Assembly (NCBI RefSeq): GCF_001040705.1
Contig: NZ_CVQP01000009.1
Coordinates: forward strand, 41,223 to 105,222
Length of the DNA: 64,000 nt
Direction of reading: 5' to 3'
Source of the DNA: Rhodococcus sp. RD6.2
GTDB lineage: Bacteria; Actinomycetota; Actinomycetes; Mycobacteriales; Mycobacteriaceae
The position numbers were made by a program, and so were the translations under genes. The notes under the pieces are model-generated. The model was given only the letters and a program-made list of their open reading frames with translations. It was not told the origin of the DNA and did no database searches. Of the stretch, positions 59,204 to 64,000 are shown piece by piece. Position 1 is the stretch's first letter. Each line of letters opens with the position of its first letter.

Positions 59204-61513
59204 ATGCAGTCGGCAGTGCGGGTGCGGGTGGGCAACCTCCCGCACGAACTCACCAATTTCGTCGGCCGTCGCCGTGAGCTGGCGGAGGTTCGTCGGCTGT
59301 TGTCCGAGTCGCACCTGGTGACACTGACCGGGATGGGTGGTGTCGGTAAGACCCGGCTCGCGCTGCGGGTCGCGGCGAACCTTCAGGAAGACTTCGAGGA
59401 CGGGGTCTGGCTCGTCGAGCTCGGGGCACTCGCCGAACCGCACCTGCTCGCGGACACGGTGGTCGCCGCGCTCGGGCTCCGGGAACGAGTGGCCCGCTCG
59501 CCACTTCCACTTCTCATCGACTTCCTCGCGGACCGGCGCGCGTTGATCGTTCTCGACAACTGCGAGCACCTGGTGACGGAGGTCGCCGAGCTCACGAAGG
59601 CCGTACTGAGCGCATGCCCCGAGGTGCGGATCCTGGCGACCAGTAGGGAGGCGCTGGCCGCCGGGGAGGAGGCGGTGCTGCGGGTTCCGCCACTGACAGT
59701 TCCGGATCCGGATACAGCGGCGTCGCTGCGGGGTCTGGGCCGGTACGAGGGCGTCGTCATGTTCGAAGCTCGGGCTCGCTCCGCGGTTCCCGGGTTCAGT
59801 CTGACCGTGGACAACCAGTGCATGGTCGCGGAGATATGCCAGCGGCTCGAAGGCCTGCCGTTGGCGATCGAACTGGCCGCGGCCCGGCTGCGCGCGCTGT
59901 CGCTGAAGCAGATCCTCCTTCGGCTCACCGACCGATACCGGTTGCTGACCACCGGCACTCGCGTCGCCCCGTCGCGGCAGCAGACGTTGCAGCTGTGCAT
60001 CGACTGGAGTCACGACCTGCTGAGCGACCGGGAGCGGACGCTGTGGCGCCAGCTGGCGGTGTTCGCCGGCGGCTTCGAGCTCGACGCCGCAGCCGAGGTC
60101 AGCGGCTTCGCCGACAGCGAGCTGGTCGACGTGCTCGGCTCGCTGGTCGACAAGTCGATTCTGATCCGGGAGGAGACGGGCGAGGTCGCCCAGTACCGGA
60201 TGCTCGAGACGATTCGCGAGTACGGGCTGGAGAGGCTGGCGGAGGCCGGCGAGTCGGCGCTCCTGCGGCAGCGTCACCAGGACTGGTGTGAGCGGCTGAC
60301 GCTGCAGGCAGAGGCCGAGTGGATCGGGAACCGGCAACTCGAGTGGCTCGCTCGATTCGACCGGACACGCGACGATCTTCGCGCGGCGCTGGAATTCAGC
60401 GTCACTGCCGCGGCGGAACCGGACGCCGCGCTGCACATGGTCGTCGCGATCTATCCCTACTGGGTTTCCCGCGGTCTGTACAGCGAGGGGCGGTACTGGA
60501 TCGATCGGGCGCTGGCACGTGCCGACGGCGCTCCGGCCGGGTCGCGGGTGACGGCGCTGTGCCTCGGCAGCATGCTGGCGTTGATGCAGGGGGATATTCC
60601 GGCGGCCCAGGAGTGGACCGATGCGGCGTGCGCCCTGACACACCCCGAAGACGATCCCGCGGTGTTCGCGTTCGCGGTTTCCGCGACCGGCTACCTCGCG
60701 ACCTTCTCCGGTGACTTCGCCCGCGCAATAGAGTGTTTCGAGGAATCACTGCCGACACTCCGCGCCGAGGGCGCCCCGCTGGCCCGCGTCGGGACCCTCG
60801 TCGGACTCGCCATGGCATGCGGGCTGTCGGGGGACTCTCGACGCGCGATCGCCTGCCACGAGGAGGTGGTCGCCCTCACCGCGTCGTACGGCGAGTCCAT
60901 GTACCGGTCCTATTCGCTGGGCATGCTGGGACTGGCGGTCTGGGAGCAGGGCGACACCAAGCGCGCGGCACAGCTGATCGAAGAGGGGGTGCGGCTCACC
61001 CGTCTCGTCGACGATCCTCTCGGCCTCGCGATGTGTCTCGAGATCCTGGCCTGGCTCGCTGCGGACCGTCCCGAGCGGGCCGCGGTACTGATGGGTGCAT
61101 CAGCGTGGGTGGGGGAGGCGGCCGGCAGCCCCACGATCGTGGTCCGCGACCTGTTCGGCCATCACGATCGAGTCGTTCGCGAGTCGACGGATGCAATCGG
61201 CCAGAAAGCGTTCGAGGCCGCCTTCGCGCGCGGGCGCGACCTCTCCGTGGACGCGGCAATCGCCTACGCACTCGGTGACCAGACGCCCGCCGAGCCGAGT
61301 GCGAGCGCGCCGACGATGCGTCTCACCCGACGGCAGCGAGAGATCGCCGAACTCGTCGCACAGGGGATGACCAACAAGGCCATTGCGCAGCAGCTGGTGA
61401 TCTCACAGCGCACCGCGGAGGGGCACGTGGAGAACATCCTCACCAAGCTGGGCTTCACGACACGCGCGCAGATCACAGCGTGGGTCGCCGCGGGCGCGGG
61501 TCAGGAGGCCTGA
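59204..61513 (+). CDS. STAND-type LuxR regulator, kinase-less PknK paralogue
   Basis: 769 residues. The Walker A motif GMGGVGKTRLAL and Walker B LIVLDNCEH sit near the start, then a TPR-like region and a C-terminal HTH (LTRRQREIAELVAQGMTNKAIAQQLVISQRTAEGHVENIL). It aligns along its length with residues ~330-1089 of the PknK-like protein at 47-50 kb but has no kinase domain. ATG 59204 is preferred. Probably activated by ligand binding and not by an attached kinase. Confidence 0.85.
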   Translation: MQSAVRVRVGNLPHELTNFVGRRRELAEVRRLLSESHLVTLTGMGGVGKTRLALRVAANLQEDFEDGVWLVELGALAEPHLLADTVVAALGLRERVARSPLPLLIDFLADRRALIVLDNCEHLVTEVAELTKAVLSACPEVRILATSREALAAGEEAVLRVPPLTVPDPDTAASLRGLGRYEGVVMFEARARSAVPGFSLTVDNQCMVAEICQRLEGLPLAIELAAARLRALSLKQILLRLTDRYRLLTTGTRVAPSRQQTLQLCIDWSHDLLSDRERTLWRQLAVFAGGFELDAAAEVSGFADSELVDVLGSLVDKSILIREETGEVAQYRMLETIREYGLERLAEAGESALLRQRHQDWCERLTLQAEAEWIGNRQLEWLARFDRTRDDLRAALEFSVTAAAEPDAALHMVVAIYPYWVSRGLYSEGRYWIDRALARADGAPAGSRVTALCLGSMLALMQGDIPAAQEWTDAACALTHPEDDPAVFAFAVSATGYLATFSGDFARAIECFEESLPTLRAEGAPLARVGTLVGLAMACGLSGDSRRAIACHEEVVALTASYGESMYRSYSLGMLGLAVWEQGDTKRAAQLIEEGVRLTRLVDDPLGLAMCLEILAWLAADRPERAAVLMGASAWVGEAAGSPTIVVRDLFGHHDRVVRESTDAIGQKAFEAAFARGRDLSVDAAIAYALGDQTPAEPSASAPTMRLTRRQREIAELVAQGMTNKAIAQQLVISQRTAEGHVENILTKLGFTTRAQITAWVAAGAGQEA

Positions 61514-61659
61514 CGGCGGGAGGGTCTCCGGTGGCTCCGGAGCGCTCACGAGAAGTCGACGATTCTCGACGGGGGACCGGCCGCCCGGCCGCAGTGCTCT
61601 CGAGCGGTCCCGAGTCCGCGGCCGTTGTGCCGCGGTTCGTCGAGTACTCGGGACACGAG

Positions 61660-62334
61660 ATGCGCAGATTCACCGAAACCAACCCAGTCCCCATCGATTT
61701 CGACATCCTCGCTGTCTTCGTCGACGATGGACTCGTGATGCAGCCGAGTAGCGAATCCCTCTGGCGTCCGGAGGCCTCCACGACAAGGGCGCTTCCCCTG
61801 GACGACCCGCGTTGGAAGGATCTGTCGACCAGGGACGGCGATGCTACGTGGGTGCCCGACTGGTTGCGCGCGATGAATGCGGATCCCGTGGACGGCGAGC
61901 GCTTCACCGAGCAGTGGCCCGCACTCGTTTCGGAAGGCACCACCTGGCCGGCCGCCGTCGCTGCTTTTCCGTACCTGGTCAGCATCGCTCGGCGCGTGAG
62001 CGTCGAGCAGCGACTCGAGTACGTCACCGTCCTCGGGCTCATCGTGAGCGACTCCACGCCCAGCATGTGGCAGGAGACGATCGCCGCCGTTTCGTCTCGG
62101 GACGTGGGGCCTGATCCTCATGCAGAGGCGCTCGCCGAGGCGCGAAGGATCACTGCCGAGACTGCCGCGCTTCCACACCGGGACGAGCGCGACCTCCGCT
62201 ACGTGCTCATGACCCTCGCCGCGCTCAATGGCCACTCGGAACTCTCGGCAGTGATCGACGACCTCGACGACGAAGAGACATGCCCGCGCTACGCAGCGCA
62301 TCTCTGGGGAGCGAGCGGGGACGCCGACAGCTGA
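61660..62334 (+). CDS. Hypothetical protein, about 224 aa
   Basis: Not recognised. Helical, acidic; segments LDDPRWKDL and WPAAVAAFPYLVSIARR suggest HEAT-like repeat pairs. Start ATG 61660 or GTG 61624. It follows the LuxR gene by about 150 bp on the same strand and may be in its operon. Confidence 0.5.
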   Translation: MRRFTETNPVPIDFDILAVFVDDGLVMQPSSESLWRPEASTTRALPLDDPRWKDLSTRDGDATWVPDWLRAMNADPVDGERFTEQWPALVSEGTTWPAAVAAFPYLVSIARRVSVEQRLEYVTVLGLIVSDSTPSMWQETIAAVSSRDVGPDPHAEALAEARRITAETAALPHRDERDLRYVLMTLAALNGHSELSAVIDDLDDEETCPRYAAHLWGASGDADS

Positions 62335-62478
62335 TTCGTCCGCGTAGGCCGCACTCGTGTTCGTCATGCGAGCCGCCGATGGCAGCGTCACGTTGCGCGG
62401 TGAGCTCGGGTCTCTTGAGGCGGCGTGGAGAGACGAGAGAGAAGAGTGAACTGGAAGTGAGGTTCGGTGCGGGCCGGG

Positions 62479-62826
62479 TCAGACCTTCTTGACGACGCTC
62501 GACTTGAGTTGCATGGGTCCGATTCCGTCGATCTTGCAGTCGATGTCGTGGTCGCCGACTCCGTTGACAAGGCGGATGTTGCGCACCTTGGTGCCGGCCT
62601 TGATGCCGGTGGGGCTGCCCTTCACCTTGAGGGTCTTGATCACAGTGACGGTGTCGCCGTCGGCGAGGACGTTACCCACTGCATCCGTGATCACCTCGGA
62701 CTCGTCCGCAGCATCCGCGGACGCCGGCGCCCACTCGTGCGCGCACTCCGGGCAGACGAGAAGCGACCCCATCTCGTAGGTGTACTCGCTGGAGCATTCA
62801 GGGCAGGGAGGCAGGGTCTGGTCCAC
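62479..62826 (-). CDS. yjdM: Zinc-ribbon protein YjdM/PhnA-like
   Basis: 115 residues; N-terminal zinc ribbon with Cys8, Cys11, Cys25, Cys28, and a C-terminal PhnA-type beta domain ([23 protein letters not shown]). Despite the historical name PhnA, the family is not a phosphonoacetate hydrolase; the role is undefined. GTG 62826 start. Confidence 0.8.
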   Translation of the reverse strand: MDQTLPPCPECSSEYTYEMGSLLVCPECAHEWAPASADAADESEVITDAVGNVLADGDTVTVIKTLKVKGSPTGIKAGTKVRNIRLVNGVGDHDIDCKIDGIGPMQLKSSVVKKV

Positions 62827-62857
62827 CGGATCAGGATATTCCAGTCCCTGATGGAAA

Positions 62858-62887
62858 ATGCCGACCGGCTACCGGTCCGGTCGGCAT
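62858..62887 (-). terminator. Hairpin after the alpha/beta hydrolase gene
   Basis: Perfect 11-bp stem ATGCCGACCGG/CCGGTCGGCAT, 20 bp beyond the hydrolase stop. Confidence 0.7.
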
Positions 62888-62907
62888 CGTCCGAGGGCGG
62901 GCACGGA

Positions 62908-63732
62908 TCAGCGTGGCGCCGTGGTACGCCCGGTCAGGAAGTCGATGAGCACGCTGTTGACTTCGTCGGGCCGCTCCAGGTAGCCGAAGTGTCCACAGTG
63001 TTCGATCTCCTCGTAGCGGGCGCCCGGGATGGCGTCAGCAACCTCCCGTCCGAACACGGCCGGAGTCATCCGATCGTCCGCGAATCCGATGACCAGACTC
63101 GGGACGGTGATGCGGGCATAGTCGGCGAGCCGATCGTGAGAGCGGTCCATGCCGAGTTGTGCGCGGACACCCGCCGACGGCGTGGCCGCGGCAGAGAACT
63201 CGAAGATGTCGAGCCACTCCTGCGCCCGGTCCGGGTCCTCGAGAGTGTGGGGTGAGAGGTTGAGCGTCGCCTTGATCGCGGCGGCATACGGCGCCGGCAG
63301 CTTCATGCCCTGGTCGTGAAGCGCCTGTTCGCCGAGGTTGAGGGTGTGGGCCATCGGGTGAGGGCGACCGGTGGCGGCGAGCATGACGGCCTTGGCAACC
63401 AGGTCCGGGCGCGCCAGGGCCAATTCGGCGACCACACGGGAACCCATCGATGTGCCGACCACGTGGGTGGGGGTGCCGCCGAGGTGCTCGATGAGCGCCA
63501 CTGTGTCGGCGACGAGGTCGTCGATGCTCATCCCGCCGGCGCACTCGTCCGACGGTGCGATCCCGCGATTGTCGACCGTGGCGACCCGGAACCCGGCCTT
63601 GACCAGGGCCGGCACCTGATAGGTGCGCCACACTCGTCCGGGGCTGCCAGTTCCCATGATCAGCAGCACCAGTGGACCCTCGCCGGTGACGTCGTAGTTC
63701 AGTCGGATCCCGTTGAGGGTGGCGATCGGCAT
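62908..63732 (-). CDS. Alpha/beta hydrolase
   Basis: 274 residues; nucleophile elbow GTSMGS, acid FADDRMTP and His in EHCGHFGYLERP form the triad; the oxyanion motif is MGTGSPG near the N-terminus. Resembles 3-oxoadipate enol-lactonase and meta-cleavage type hydrolases. It is downstream of a thiolase gene (63869 on) and may cleave an ester or C-C bond in the same pathway. Confidence 0.8.
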   Translation of the reverse strand: MPIATLNGIRLNYDVTGEGPLVLLIMGTGSPGRVWRTYQVPALVKAGFRVATVDNRGIAPSDECAGGMSIDDLVADTVALIEHLGGTPTHVVGTSMGSRVVAELALARPDLVAKAVMLAATGRPHPMAHTLNLGEQALHDQGMKLPAPYAAAIKATLNLSPHTLEDPDRAQEWLDIFEFSAAATPSAGVRAQLGMDRSHDRLADYARITVPSLVIGFADDRMTPAVFGREVADAIPGARYEEIEHCGHFGYLERPDEVNSVLIDFLTGRTTAPR

Positions 63733-63868
63733 GAATCTTCTTCCGTGTAGGTGTCTTTCGGGACGACAGGGGTGGCGTCCCGCGTGGGGTGCGAAGCGAC
63801 GTGTACCGCCCCGTCCTGCGGTGTGTCGATCGCAGGAGGGGCGGGTCGGTGGCCGGCGCTGCGTGGTG

Positions 63869-64000
<132 letters not shown>

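Overview
The window is high-GC actinobacterial DNA, most likely from Rhodococcus or a close mycolic-acid-containing relative. The evidence is the dense set of fatty-acid/steroid-type catabolic genes (many FadD, FadA and FadE homologues), a perfect KstR-type operator, a complete conservon (cvnABCD), a PknK-like kinase, MMPL and DUF3817 genes, and many GTG starts and apparently leaderless genes. No rRNA, tRNA, CRISPR array or prophage was seen.

Layout. (1) 1-7.5 kb: the end of a branched-chain amino acid type permease, then a catabolic module: acyl-CoA ligase, CMD protein and VOC protein on the minus strand, and NTF2-like protein, acyl-CoA dehydrogenase and APH-type kinase on the plus strand. 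It ends with a TetR gene. An identical 23-bp operator sits at the NTF2/VOC divergent promoter and at the tetR promoter. The adjacent kinase and dehydrogenase match the two halves of ACAD10/ACAD11 and the LvaA/LvaC pair, which suggests catabolism of 4-hydroxy acids. (2) 7.6-13.3 kb: TetR and enoyl-CoA hydratase facing an SDR, a Baeyer-Villiger-type monooxygenase and a long-chain acyl-CoA ligase. (3) 13.3-16.6 kb: a FadD19-like ligase behind a KstR box, convergent with a thiolase-like gene. (4) 16.7-28.4 kb: a five-gene minus-strand operon (PaaN-like aldehyde dehydrogenase, thiolase, ligase, thioesterase, carotenoid-cleavage-type dioxygenase), a tandem HxlR regulator, a second thiolase, and a divergent ligase plus nitronate monooxygenase-like protein. 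Two related operators tie these together; the substrate is unknown but probably contains a conjugated double bond.

(5) 28.4-30.8 kb: MarR, cupin and an M19 dipeptidase. (6) 31.0-34.9 kb: conservon cvnABCD with a terminator in place of the usual P450 gene. (7) 35-40.3 kb: small secreted proteins, a RibD-like reductase and a NarL-type two-component system. (8) 40.3-41.8 kb: an IS5-family element, bounded by inverted repeats and CTAG duplications, that carries an SdpI-like passenger gene. (9) 42-47.1 kb: DUF3817, MMPL transporter, HEAT protein and secreted proteins. (10) 47.2-50.5 kb: PknK-like kinase-ATPase-LuxR regulator; a kinase-less paralogue lies at 59.2-61.5 kb.

(11) 50.6-53.0 kb is the most unusual part: a gamma-butyrolactone-receptor-like TetR, about 1.1 kb of regulatory-looking non-coding DNA, and a compact operon of four tiny acidic peptides (31-44 aa), each with its own ribosome binding site and closed by a strong terminator. 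They resemble in general character the small mycoloylated PorA/PorH channel peptides of the mycolata, but I cannot assign them by homology. (12) 53-64 kb: a lipoprotein, small stress-type proteins (three-helix bundle, DoxX, SRPBCC, NmrA-like), YjdM/PhnA-like protein, an alpha/beta hydrolase and the 3' end of a thiolase gene.
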